Positions 1 to 10,800 of a DNA stretch of 39,875 nt are shown one piece after another. How positions within the stretch are numbered: the stretch's first letter is position 1; each line of letters opens with the position of its first letter. The DNA lies in contig KN832554.1 of NCBI GenBank assembly GCA_000827205.1, positions 3,751,800 to 3,791,674 on the forward strand, in the 5' to 3' direction. Made by a program: the position numbers and the translations under genes. Origin of the DNA: Plicaturopsis crispa FD-325 SS-3. Its lineage: Eukaryota > Basidiomycota > Agaricomycetes > Amylocorticiales > Amylocorticiaceae. The notes under the pieces were generated by a model, which ran no database searches, was not told where the DNA came from, and worked only from the letters and a program-made list of their open reading frames with translations.

Positions 1-7
1 GTGTAGG

Positions 8-50
8 GCCCGCATCCGCCGCGCAGTGCGCGGTGGGTGCGGGCTTTTTT
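8..50. repeat. GC-rich hairpin followed by a T-run
   Basis: Positions 8-24 and 28-44 form a 17 bp inverted repeat with two mismatches (both tolerable as G-U pairs in RNA) around a 3 nt loop, followed directly by six T residues. In a bacterium this would be called an intrinsic terminator. In a fungal repeat region it may be a palindromic repeat end or a Pol III stop. No adjacent gene is recognised, so no function is assigned. Confidence 0.6.
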
Positions 51-484
51 GCTGTATATTTAGTTTGTAGAGGGTCTTCTAAGACCCTAGTAAAGTAATA
101 ATTTTTTTTACCGTTTTTTTGAGCACAAATGAGGACCGTACCGTAGCGTACAGTTTGGGAAGAACGGCCGAAAATAGAATTATGCGAGCCTCGAGGCACG
201 ACGACAACGAGCCCGGAAGTATTGCCGAAGTCGCGCAAGCCATCCGATGCGGCAATGGGCGTGAGCAAGGCAAAATTAAAGGTCCGAAGGCAAGCGCAAG
301 GTGCCGGACAAGCCGAAATGCCCAAATCGTCAGTAGGTGGCAGTGCTGGCGGATATGCGGTCCCATTGCATTGACGGCAATGGGATAGTTCGAGTTTCTT
401 TACAATGGGGCTACAGCATGAGGTGTAGCTTAGGTACGACCCTCAGAGCGTAGCCGGCAATCCGTACAGGATCTTGAGGTTACA
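51..484. other. Stretch with no supported gene
   Basis: Short open frames exist on both strands, but none has recognisable domains, splice structure or homology. The stretch lies outside the left arm of the long inverted repeat and is probably repeat-derived. Confidence 0.4.
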
Positions 485-1345
485 AAAAGCCATCCACAAT
501 CATGACCAGCTGCCATCCACGAGCACGACCAAGTATTATGGGATCCGCAAGTGCTGCCTGCCAATAGATATCATCCGTGATCGTGACTAGCTATGATTCG
601 CGATCAAGACCAAATATTAACCGATCCACAAATGCTGCCTGTCGACAGATGCAATCTGCAACCAAGACTACCAGCGGCAACCAAACACTGTTTTCTCATC
701 TGCAGGTGCTGGACGTCATCCGCGATTGGAACTGATCCGCAACCGCTATCCGCAGAACTGCCAATGCGCATATACTGTCAGCCGACAGATGCTATCTACA
801 ACCCGTAAAGTGTCCTTCATGGGCAGGTGATAGACAGGGATGTGCCTACAAACACTTTGCGTGGATGGGAGCTGCTTGCACTGTCATTGGGTGTATCCGC
901 ACATCAAACGGGTTGATCTGCAGACACTATCTGCAAATGATAAACCACGGTTCAGACATGGGGAGGGGGACAAATATACACAACGACGGGTGCTGTTTAT
1001 TGAAGCAAAAATTGACTACCTATCACCGGTGGACACAATACCCGCACCGCACAGCATTGCATCAATGAAAACACATATAGTAAAAGCGGGCAAAAAGAAC
1101 ATCGTCGGGATTCGAACCATTGACCTTCCAGCGTTATCGTAATCGTATGGTTCAGTTCAATGCGTACAATTGTGATGTATGGTTCAGAATTTTCATTAGG
1201 TAGTTCACGAGAAAGCTTATGCGGTTCGATTCAAGAATTACAACTTTGTAATGGTTCGATTTTGAGACTACAAATTTTTTTCCCACGACATGCAACGTTC
1301 AGCGTTGCAACTTTTTTTTGCCGCGATCGCCACAGTAAATAAACG
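485..1345 (-). repeat. Left arm of long inverted repeat (family R)
   Basis: Read on the minus strand, this segment matches 9262-9905 read on the plus strand over most of its length, with scattered substitutions. It carries roughly 115 bp extra near 780-895. A shorter relative lies at 5642-5915. A tRNA B-box-like string (GGTTCGAATCC on the minus strand, 1108-1118) sits inside and is kept in the right arm. The copies are diverged, so the pair is old rather than a recent duplication. It could be the ends of a large nested element or two independent insertions in opposite orientation. Confidence 0.8.
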
Positions 1346-3220
1346 AGTTACCTTAGTAAACTGAGGACTCGTAATTACTTTCCTGCATTCCTCAAATCTT
1401 TACTACATCCTCAGCCTTTTTCAGCCCAGTGCAGGGCAATAAACAACACTGGCCACATATTTATCCTTTTTTCTGGACCCGCATAACCAGCTGTATGTCT
1501 TATCTCTGTAGTGTATTGTACATATTTACAGTCTCATGAAGATTTGTTGCTTGTCCCCATGCACTTGTATCCTCTGTAGTGCCCGCTCTCAAACTTCTAT
1601 TATCACTGCACTTTGAATATAGTTGTTTGAGGTCACCTGTGCACTATTATTTTCCCTTGAGGCAAACAATGCCTTGCCTTACTTCAACTTACGTCATAAA
1701 GCACATTGTTGAGATGGTCCTCAAAGTCAATAAGTGTTTAAAAAACATATTCCAATTTCAAACCAAAAACTATGCGGGCTACAAGCAATCATACCATCCT
1801 TGCCAGTCTCCTTGACCGCTCATTTACAACTCAGTGTCCGCAAACTAACTCCAGTCGACCTTCAATGTGGCATTTGATGAGGCAATGTCAGGTCTCCACT
1901 TGGAGATTGCCACGTCGACCATGCTGAACAACAAGAGCGTGAAGCGGGGGTAGTCGAGTATCCGGAAGAAGAAAAAGCCCATAGTACAGGCATAGGTTGC
2001 CCCGCAACGAACAGGATATTTGGGTGTGTATACTGCTCTTCACCGATGGGTTGTATGTTCCACACTTTGACTGGGCAGATGATGAGTGAATTTGCGTTGA
2101 TCACGCTACTAAAGACCGCTACATCCTTCTTGACCAATAGCGCATCAATGGTGAAATGATGCATGGCGCGCATGCTATGCCAGTTTCATGCTGATTAGCA
2201 CCTGCTAATTAGTTACAGCTAAATCACTCACTGCTGGTCCTCACGGTACCCGTATGCACTGAGGTTCAGTTTGTCGACCCCATGCAATTCATCGACTTCA
2301 TAAACAGTATCTGTGTCGATGCAAATATCGTCTGCGTGGATAGTGAGTGGATAGTGATTGCCATAGCTCGTGTGGGCAATAGCATAAGGTTTACAAGTGT
2401 CAAACGGTCTAAAGTGTAATTATATGGAGGGAGGCCTGAGGGATTCATGACGGAACCGAAGGGGATTTGCCGGGGAAATATGACCTTGGTCTGGGAACGT
2501 AGGCATGCACCCGAGAAGCCTATTTACACTCTGCTGACATCCAGATGGGTATAAGTCTGATTCGATGTGGCAATGGGGCAACTCGAGTGTGGGACAGAAC
2601 TGGTCTGCTGGAACATCAACGTCCATTTCATTGTCTTCACGTAGATGCTTGCGTAGTCGTGTATTAGCGGAGACTGTTGGGTGCTTGATAGGATTACGAT
2701 GGACAGGGACCTTGTTCGTGACATGGGAAGGGGCGATGGGGAGGGTGGCTCCCTTGGCAGCAGAAAAGGCTTGTTTTCGTCCAAGAGTGCCTGTGTCTAG
2801 ACGCTTGGAAGATCCACTGGCTTGCCCAGACTTTGACGTTCCAACGCTGTCTAGCGCTCTGTGCGCACAGTTGATAGCCTCCATCTGTGCGCGGATATTG
2901 TTGTCATGCAGTGCATCTACCAAGGCACGGTCGTCCTTGTTGTCATCATCATTGCCACTAACTTCAATGACCGTTCCTTCCCCTTTCTTGTCCTTCGCAA
3001 CATCCACAGATGCGGCAACATTGTTCACGGTCAAGACATGGGTGCCGGTGGTGCTAATAATAAGAGGAATAGTTCTGTAATCTTTATAACCCCAGGGTAT
3101 TGATTTCTACTCTGCGACTGGTGTTAGTAAAGAAAAGCCGTAACTTGCTCAGATATGTGCTTACTCTTTGACCACGGCACAATTGTTGCTGCCACTTTCT
3201 TGTCGTCCAGGTTATTGTTG
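1346..3220. other. Repeat-derived stretch, no supported gene
   Basis: Begins at the partly palindromic CCTTAGTAAACT boundary (1352-1373), whose inverted partner is at 5642-5663. An open frame on the minus strand (2420-3034, 204 codons) is rich in Asp, Ser and Lys and has no recognised domain. Overlapping frames on the other strand are equally long. It may be a remnant of a transposon accessory gene, but nothing in it allows a function to be named. Confidence 0.4.
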
Positions 3221-3221
3221 T

Positions 3222-5405
3222 TACAGTTTATGTTTGTTACTTATCCTCAAGTCTTTTTCCCTTTCATTGTTTGCTTCACTTTGGCTGGGCAGTTTAGCCA
3301 CTCCATTCCGGTTTCCGCTCCGCATTGTTGGTTACTGTCTGTACTCACCAACTTAACCTGCAGAGTCTGATGTCTTCCACTCCTCAGTGACTTACATCGG
3401 ACTCCAGGTTAGTGCTGTGCTCTTATATCAATATATAGTGACTTACATCAATCTCCAGCTGTCTCTTTCATTAAGTCTAACTCACCAGAAGTGTCTGGTC
3501 CGGTCCTAAGCAGTTTCCACTGCAATAAGCGTAGTTATGTACCATTGGCTCGCTGATCAATAGTAAAGAAAGAGTTGACAGCTTGACAATGTCGAACTGG
3601 GGCCCTAGGACAGCAACTCCATGTGGCCACCCAAGAATTTGAAGCTCCTTGGTGAGGGCAAGCTCAGGGAAGTTCTTCCACACCATTGTCTTCTTGTCGG
3701 GAGCATTTCCCTCTGATAAACAGATCATGGGTTAGTGCAACGTAGAATACAGTTTGTTTATCCATGCACTGAGTTCCTCCACTTATCACCCTTCGGCAAG
3801 AATTCTTGTGGGTCTCTCAGAACTTCTTGACGTAGATGTTCCCTTCTCTAGGATTGAGACCCTTACAAACCATGCCACCCTCTTTGAGGTTGAGTTGCCT
3901 ATCACTCAACCTGTCAGCTCCAAGCATTTATCTTTTAGCACGAGGACTTACTTCAATATGGTGGTCGTGTCATCGAGCAACAAATGAACATCAATGTTAT
4001 ACCTGGTAAACATTGTTTTTACAAGCCTGCTGCCAGCTAAGACTCCCGAGGCCTGTTGCGCAGTGTGGTCGGGACCAACATAGATCACGGCTCTTGCTAT
4101 GACAAGGTCGTTGAGGTCTCCGTGGCTTGAAGACTTTGAACAAAATTAGCCTTTGTAACTCAAAGGTAGAATAAAGCGTACCAGCTTTTGAAACTGTTTG
4201 ATCATGTTCTTGACCCTTGTTAACGGGGGGAGAAAGGTGTCCATGGGCAATTTGTCCATTGCGTAAAAATTGATACCCAATTCCTTGAATATGCTCTCGG
4301 GTTACGTGGCCCCTTGGGGATTGCGCCCGTTCTCTGAGTGTCATCTCGGACTGTCCGCTGACGGGCTGTCGCAGCCAGGACAACCTGCCTTTCAAGATGT
4401 TATTGCAGAAGACGGCACCATTCAAACTCTTCACACCCCCACCACCGCACCTGTTTCCAACCTCTCGGACAAAGACTTAGATTCTCTCGTTGCCGCTGCC
4501 CTGGAAACGTTTCCGGACTTTGGTCAGCATATGCTACGTGGCCATTTGAAAGCGCTTGGACATTGTGTTTCGAGAGTGTATCAGCATGGTGTATGTCCAC
4601 ATTTACGGCGCGCCGGTGGTCTTTGGCGACCGCCAAATTAGCAGCAAACACTACAGTGTGCCGGGTCCTCTTTCCCTTGCACATATAGATGGTCAGCATG
4701 GTACGCCGCTACTTGCACACCTCTTAGTGTCACAGACACCATATTCATAGCTTCCCCAGGTTTCATACGCTACAAGATGGTCACTCACTGCATAATCGAT
4801 GAGTTCTCACAATTTGTGCTAGGCATTCGCGTACACAACAATAACAGTCTGACAAGTGTCCTCAACCTCTTCCTTGATGCTGTCGACCGCCATGGGCTTC
4901 CAAGTCGCATGCGCGGGGACCATGACACAGAGAATGTTCTTTTTGTAAAGAAAATGGAGGAGGAGCACGGTGCAGAAAGGGCATCTTTCATATGGGGCAG
5001 GTGCGCATGAATCTTCTGTTACATTGCTACTTTCTCATCATTTTCTATCTGCATGCCCACTTTTTAGAAGTGTCCACAACACACATATCAAACTATTGCA
5101 GTGTGAACTGCACCAGAACGGACTAGACACTTGCTGGATGAGATAACTTATAGTATCAGACAGCTGGAGTCCGAAGTAAGTCACTGTATATTGAGATATA
5201 GCCAAACACTAACCTGGAGTCCGAAGTAAGTCACTGAAGAGAGTGAGAACTTCGGACTCCGCTTTTGTAGAGTAAGGTACAAACAGAAACAAATAGAGCG
5301 GAGCGGAAACCGGAATAGAGTGGCTGGCCTGTCAGCCAAAGCGAGGTAAACAAAGAAAGGGAAGACTCGAGGATAAGTATCAAACACAGACTGTAACACA
5401 AACAC
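3222..5405 (+). mobile_element. Integrase-type DNA transposon, decayed, with about 250 bp inverted ends
   Basis: Segments 3222-3470 and 5165-5405 are inverted copies of each other and enclose a decayed integrase-core gene. Each arm holds two copies of a short motif close to AGTCCGAAGTAAGTCACT near its inner end. Outside the arms the similarity stops, which sets approximate element ends; no target duplication is obvious. The arms have drifted, so the copy is not recent. The encoded protein resembles rve-type integrase proteins found in DNA transposons of mushrooms and animals. I could not place it in a named superfamily from sequence alone. Confidence 0.65.
4390..5153 (+). pseudogene. Integrase-core transposase remnant
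   Basis: The reading frames show the layout of eukaryotic integrase-core transposases: a helix-turn-helix-like stretch (LSDKDLDSLV, then FGQHMLRGHL), then SLAHIDGQHG with the first catalytic Asp, FIRYKMVTHCIIDEFSQFVL, NNNSLTSVLNLFLDAV, then PSRMRGDHDTEN with the second Asp, and ASFIWGR. Two probable introns are visible (4701-4759 and 5001-5067), giving HIDGQHG-FIRYK and WGR-SVHNTHI. The expected catalytic Glu region after SVHN is not conserved and the C-terminal part is absent. The gene is broken in at least one further place. It lies inside the inverted ends at 3222-3470 and 5165-5405, so it was probably the transposase of that element. Confidence 0.6.
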
Positions 5406-5641
5406 CTTTGGTACGATGTCACCAACGGCTACGGCCGCAGGTGGAAAGAATTCTTCATTGATCTTGAAGCCAATCATGGCCTCAATCACCTCCGTGCTGC
5501 CCATATATGGCTCTTTCACCACTTATTTCTTAACGCTGTCAACGCCAACGCACAAGAATGGGCAGAGAGCTGGAACAACCACAGTCTTACCATCAAGAGT
5601 GAGGGTGAGCGCAGCCGTTGCGATATGTTTTTTTTGGCATG

Positions 5642-5915
5642 TTACGAGTCCTTAGTTTACTAAGGTAACTTGTCTATTTACTGGGACTTTTGCACATCAA
5701 TTGGACTTGCAACGTTGAACCTTGCAAATCGTGGGAAAAAATTTGTATTGCCCAAGCTGAACCAAATTGTAATGACCAAGCCGAACCACACTACATTCTA
5801 ACCGAACCGCTATACAAAAAAATTGAACCATAGCACTGAATTCTAATGTTCAAATTGAACCATACAAAAAGTGATTCTCTAATAGATTGAGTGTTCAAAT
5901 CCTGTTGAAAGTAAA
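5642..5915 (+). repeat. Short third copy of repeat family R
   Basis: The segment starts with ACGAGTCCTTAGTTTACTAAGG and continues with sequence aligned to the minus-strand reading of the left arm (1030-1373), including the GTTTACT and CGTGGGAAAAAA blocks, the GAACC-rich tract and a B-box-like TGTTCAAATCC at 5892-5902. It is more diverged and shorter than the two long arms. It faces the left arm, so 1030-1373 and 5642-5915 are also an inverted pair. Confidence 0.65.
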
Positions 5916-7424
5916 CATTTTTTGTGCCAATAACAATAGTTATAGTTATACAGAATGCTGCCCCAAAATCATAGCTACATGTCACAACCCATACCAATGA
6001 GCTCATCAAGTTACGCTACGCCGGCACGCCTCCGCGACTTCGAACAGCCACAATACGCAAAGTTCGCTACTCCGAACCTCGCGACATCGACACGACACCA
6101 GATACGCGAACACGGACCGCATACTCCGCTTGACACGGCCCGAACCCGACGAGAATGCCTGCTGATCAATCGCCAAGCCATCAACACGCGCTCCGGTGAC
6201 CCACACGACTCCGACCACAGCCCTCGCGTATGTACGCCACGTGTATCATTTGCATCAACAAGTTCACGTGTCGACCCTACGCTCGCTGCACCCAGCGTAC
6301 GCCACAAGATCTCGACGGAGACACTTTCCTTGTTTTATTCTAGTGCCATTCTGATTTTACCGAACACGTTGCACACCGTGCGGCCTACACGCCGCTAGCG
6401 TACCCTTTTAGATATATTACCCCTTTCTTCCCTTCAAAGTATAAATACTTCTTGATCCTGTACATACTCGCTAGACTTAAAATTGCATTTAACTCACCCA
6501 ACAAGTGTTTCCGCGACCTCGTCTCGTCGCTCATACGCGTCTTTGCTTGGTTGACACTTGTCCCGACGCTTCTCCCTCGTCTCTACCTCTACTCTGTTTC
6601 GCTCTACCCTCTCCTGTCGCTGGGCTCTCTAAGACTTACTCTCTAGCTTCTTCTACCTCTCTCCCGTCGCTGGGCTCTATTCTCTAATTGCGTAACTACT
6701 GATCTTGCCTTTATCTAGATTCTCCAATCTTCGGCGCCTCTTCGCCGCTTCTACGCGACTTCTTTCGTCGTGACTCTCGCCACCGCCGCTTTCCGTCGGC
6801 CCACTTACTTCCTCTCTTGTTGCGACTTCTCCCGCAACTTATCATCATCTTATATTTCGTCCGCGATCGTTTCAGCGAGTCCGCAGAACCCGCTCCGCCG
6901 AAACACAACTGTTTGGTGAACCTTCGGGTCTGATCCTCACACTACACCAATGGCCCTCTGTCTTGAGATAATGTATGCATTACCACTCATGAAAAGGAAA
7001 GAACATAGTGTTAGAGAAGCGATAGTAGCTGGATCACATGTTGGAGTGTGTTGTGCTCAGACAGCTGAGGCCGAGCTGCTGGACCAAATAGTAGCATACA
7101 TTGGAGATACAAAGTCCGCCCTCCTGTATTTTGCTCTTACCATCTGCTATCATCATCACTCATTCTGTGTCCGTGTCTGTGCCCCTTCTGCTGCTCTCTC
7201 AGTGTCCGATCTCAACATCACATTGATTCACCACATGCGGGTCGGGTCATTAGCTTTATCAAGTCGGATCTGCCAAAGAAGGTCTGAATTGTTTTCAAAA
7301 ATGTGGTTTGGTGTGTGCACTAGATAAATCAATAGTGTGTGCTATAAGCAGATTATGCGTGAAAAGCCATCAGTGTTTCGCTACATCTGAGCCAGGAATT
7401 AAGGGAATATATGAAATATTGAGA
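5916..7424. other. Pyrimidine-rich stretch with a TATA-like box, no supported gene
   Basis: An open frame at 5955-6398 (147 codons) is Thr/Arg/His-rich and has an equally open antisense frame, so it is not convincing. A TATAAATA-like string lies near 6439-6446 and is followed by a strongly CT-rich tract to about 6850, in which a block ending CGTCGCTGGGCTCT occurs twice (6617-6631 and 6664-6678). This could be an old promoter or part of an old terminal repeat of a transposon. I could not find a matching partner in the window. Confidence 0.3.
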
Positions 7425-8215
7425 GAGAGATAAGCAAAACAAACAAAATCTTCTGATTAGATGATTCTGAGAGAACCACTTGACTGCTTGCAAAACCGCA
7501 GGTGAGGGCGTTGAGCACTATATCAGGGCTTTCTATCGAGCCCTGATTCGAATGATTCCGACCAGTATTCATTGTATTAGACAGGGTACGAGCAAATTTA
7601 TGGCGGATGTTCTCCCAGGACAATTACGTAACCAGAGATCCGCGGCCGGGGCACCCAGAAAGCGCAAAATCAGGGCTTTCCAATGCACCCGCGGTCGAAA
7701 TATTTGAGCCAATATTGGCTGAGATATAAGCAAAATAGTAAAAACATTGGATGAAGTCTTTTAATTGCTAGGCTCACCGTTGATCCGCACGATCTATGGC
7801 GTCACAAAAGCGACATATTTGGAAATTTCGCTTTTCTGACGACATTGATTGTGCGGATCTCCTATACCAGTCACATGCAGATGTTCAACCCCTGCCTCAA
7901 TTTTTGCTGTTTTGCTTATATCTTAGTGAATACTGGCTCGAATATTTCGACCGCAGATGCGTTGAAAAGCCCTGATTTTGCGCTTTCTGGGTGCCCCGGC
8001 CGCGGATCTTTGGTTATGTAATTGCCCTGGGAGAACATCCGCCATAAATTTGCTCGTACCCTGTCTAATACAATGAATACTGGTCGGAATCATTTGAACC
8101 AGGGCTCCATAGAAAGCCCTGATATAGTGCTCAACGCTCTCATCTGCGGTTTTATGATCAGTCCGGTAGATCTCTCAAAATCACCTAATCAGTAGATTTT
8201 ATTTGTTTTGTTCAT
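7425..8215. repeat. Large foldback element (inverted arms about 320 bp)
   Basis: Segments 7425-7750 and 7897-8215 are inverted copies with high similarity over about 320 bp. The spacer of about 150 bp contains a second, nearly perfect hairpin at 7782-7859 that begins and ends with GATCCGCAC / GTGCGGATC. The whole block is therefore a palindrome within a palindrome. It has no coding capacity. This is the form expected of a foldback or MITE-like nonautonomous DNA element. Confidence 0.8.
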
Positions 8216-9261
8216 ATCTTTATTAATTCTTCCTATAGATTCTATTGATCCATAGCTCGGATTCAAGGCACAGATATGTGCTGTCTGGAAGTAATTTTTT
8301 TTCGAAGTGCGCAGCAGAACTGATGCACCCACAGGCCGAAGTGCAAAAATGCAGGCCAAATGCAGGCCGTCCACCCACATCACGTGACTTGGACTTACTG
8401 CAGAAAACTTGCTAGAATGGCTGTATTGCTTATAACTCAGCCAATACTGGCTCAAATGCTTCGAGCCTAGGTGCGTTAGAAAGCCCTCACTTTGTGCTTT
8501 TTGGATGTTCTCACCGCAGATGTAACTGACCTGCAAGATCGTCCGCTGCAAATTATTTTGTAATCTCTCTAACACGATGAATACTTGTCAGAATCTTTTG
8601 AACCAGGTATCATTAGATAGCCCAAATATAAGGCTCAATGCCCCTCTCTACGGATATGCGAGTAGCGGAGTAGTTTCCCACAATCCCGTATTCAGTGGAC
8701 TTTATTGGCTTTGCTTATATCTCCCTCAATATTTCACTGATTCTCTTGATTCATAGCTCAGATTCAGCTGGAAGCCAGTGGCATTCTACACATATTTTGG
8801 TCGGAGTACGCACTATCAATGTGCCTGCTGCATAGACCAATCCACACTTTTTTTAAAACATACGGACCTACTTGGATTGATCCAAAGCTAGCGACCAGAC
8901 CCGCATGTTGCAAGATCAATGTGGGCTTCTCTTAGATTTTCTTTTGTTATTGTCTTTTCTACAGATTAGAATTTTGGTTTTCAGCCACCTAAGGATGGTA
9001 GCGCTCTTTTGACCGGAAGTAGCGACCAGCGCCTAAAGCTATGATTGATTCAGAGTTCATCCTTAGTAAGTAATTAGATTCTTATTTCTCTAGATGATCT
9101 ATTAAACATATACAGCAAACTCCTTTTGTGCTTCGCTACTGTTTATCCATCCACTATCATCTACACATTGGTGTCCTCATGTCAGAAAAATTACATGATC
9201 AGCAATAGTTAAGAACTTGTTTTTGCCGTGCAGAGCATTGGCCTTCTCCGGCAAGTTTACT
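8216..9261. other. Degenerate copies of a dispersed repeat module
   Basis: Starting points resembling GCTTATATCTC recur at about 7912, 8211, 8433 and 8714. Similar follow-on blocks include GAAAGCCCT, GATTCATAGCTC and a CGCAGATG-like string. These are the same blocks found in the arms of the foldback at 7425-8215. No gene is supported here. Confidence 0.5.
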
Positions 9262-9905
9262 GGGGCGATCGCGGCAAACAAAAGTTGCAACGCTGAACGT
9301 TGCATGCCGTGGGAAAAAAAATTGTAGTCTTAAAATTGAACCATTACAAAGTTGTAATGCTCGAATCCAACAGCATAAGCTTTCTCGTGAACCACCTAAT
9401 GAAAATTCTGAACCATACATCGCAATTGTATGCATTGAACTGAACTATACAATTTCCGATAACGCTGGAAGGTCGATGGTTCGAATCCCGTTGGTGTTTT
9501 TTGGCCACTTTTACTATACGTGTTTCCATTGATACCGTGCAGTGCGGGTACTATGTCTACCGGTGATAAGTAGTTAATTTTTGCTTCATTAAACAGCATC
9601 TGTCATATACATCCCCCTCCTCATGTTTGAACCACGGTCTATGGCTTGCAAATAGCGTCTGTGGATCAACCCGTTTGATGTGCGGATACACTCAATATTT
9701 TCAGTTCTGCGGATAGCAATTGCGGATCAGTTCCAATCATCAATGGCGTCTAGTACTTGCAGATGAGAAAACAGTGTTTGGTTGTCACTGGTAGTCTTGG
9801 TTGTGGATGGTATATATCAGCAGGCAGCTTTTGCGGATCAGATAATATCTGATCATGATTGCGGATGGTATCTGTTGGCAGGCAGCATTTGCAGGTCACA
9901 TGACT
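9262..9905 (+). repeat. Right arm of long inverted repeat (family R)
   Basis: This is the inverted counterpart of 485-1345. The match begins at GGCGATCGCGGCAAA and runs through TTGCAACGCTGAACGTTGCA, the GAACC tract, CGATAACGCTGGAAGGTC and the B-box-like GGTTCGAATCC at 9479-9489, then on to blocks rich in GCGGAT. The spacing between the two arms is about 7.9 kb. Confidence 0.8.
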
Positions 9906-10066
9906 CAATGACACACGTTAGATACGCACAATCAAACCCAAGCATAGGGCTTTCTGACGGACCTTGGGTCGACCCATGCGGATGTCTATTGAGTGAGCTA
10001 CAGATTGTTTATTAGATTTAATAAGATGAGTCATTCAGTATGGATTACATAATATATCCATGCATT

Positions 10067-10364
10067 GCGGATGCACGATACAAAGCGCAAGACGACGGCT
10101 TTCTAACGAGCCCTTGGTCAAGCAATTTGAAGCAAAATTGAGTGAGATATAGTCCAAATGTTGTTTTACTAAGGTTGGCTGGCAACTGGCAACGGGCAAC
10201 CTCAATAACATCATACCAGGTACCAAAACAAGCTAGGTAGCTGGTGTTGATGTCATTTATTGTGAAATACTTTGCTAAGGTATATCTCACCCAATATTGC
10301 TTCAAATTGCTTGACCAAGGGCTCATTAGAAAGCCCTGTCTCATGCTTTTCAGTGCACATCCGC
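10067..10364. repeat. Second, smaller foldback
   Basis: Segments 10067-10170 and 10268-10364 are inverted copies (for example GGTCAAGCAATTTGAAGCAA against TTGCTTCAAATTGCTTGACC) around a spacer of about 95 bp. The arms also contain the GAAAGCCCT / AGGGCTTT-like block of the dispersed module, so this foldback is related to the 7.4-8.2 kb element. Confidence 0.7.
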
Positions 10365-10409
10365 AACACGTGAATTTGTTACGTAATCACTGTAAAATGA
10401 GTGCGGGCC

Positions 10410-10800
10410 GCGTAAAAACACGGATAGTATAAAAATGCGGATGACACAATATGTGGATAGTGTAAAAATGCACGCAAATACAGTAGAGTGCAAATAGGCC
10501 AAAAATGCGGATGATGTAAAAATGTGAATGACGTGTAAAAGCGGATGGTGTAAAAGTGCGATGGCATGTGTAAAAATGTGATCGCCAAAATGCGGATGGC
10601 GTAAAAACGCGAATGCTGTAAAAACGTAGATACTTTCAAAGTGCGGATAGCTTAGAAATGTGGATGACACAACAATGCCAATTGTGTAGACTATGAGGAA
10701 CTTAAACCTGATACTACTGTAAACACACAGCTACTGTAGAGTGCACATAGTGTAAAAACATGGATAACATGGATGCTGTAAAAATGCTGATACTCTCACT
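10410..10800. repeat. Degenerate minisatellite, unit about 17-20 bp
   Basis: A unit close to GTGTAAAAATGCGGATGAC repeats many times with substitutions and small length changes between about 10410 and 10660, then more loosely to 10800. Open frames across it consist of His/Phe/Ile-rich repeats created by the unit and are not genes. Confidence 0.75.

Noticed and set aside
5955-6398. 147-codon frame followed by a TATA-like box
   Set aside because: The antisense frames are equally open and the segment lies inside the repeat-rich compartment; no protein family was recognised.
6240-6950. Possible old LTR-like terminal repeat (TATA-like box, CT-rich leader)
   Set aside because: No second copy, no target duplication and no recognisable retroelement protein in the window; evidence is too thin to name an element.
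9470-9500. tRNA gene suggested by GGTTCGAATCC
   Set aside because: No acceptor stem, D-arm or anticodon arm can be drawn around it; only a B-box-like string within a repeat.
10350-10670. 106-codon minus-strand frame rich in His, Phe and Ile
   Set aside because: It is produced by translating the minisatellite unit.
10410-10800. CRISPR-like array
   Set aside because: Units are adjacent, degenerate and without spacer structure, and the genome is fungal; it is a minisatellite.
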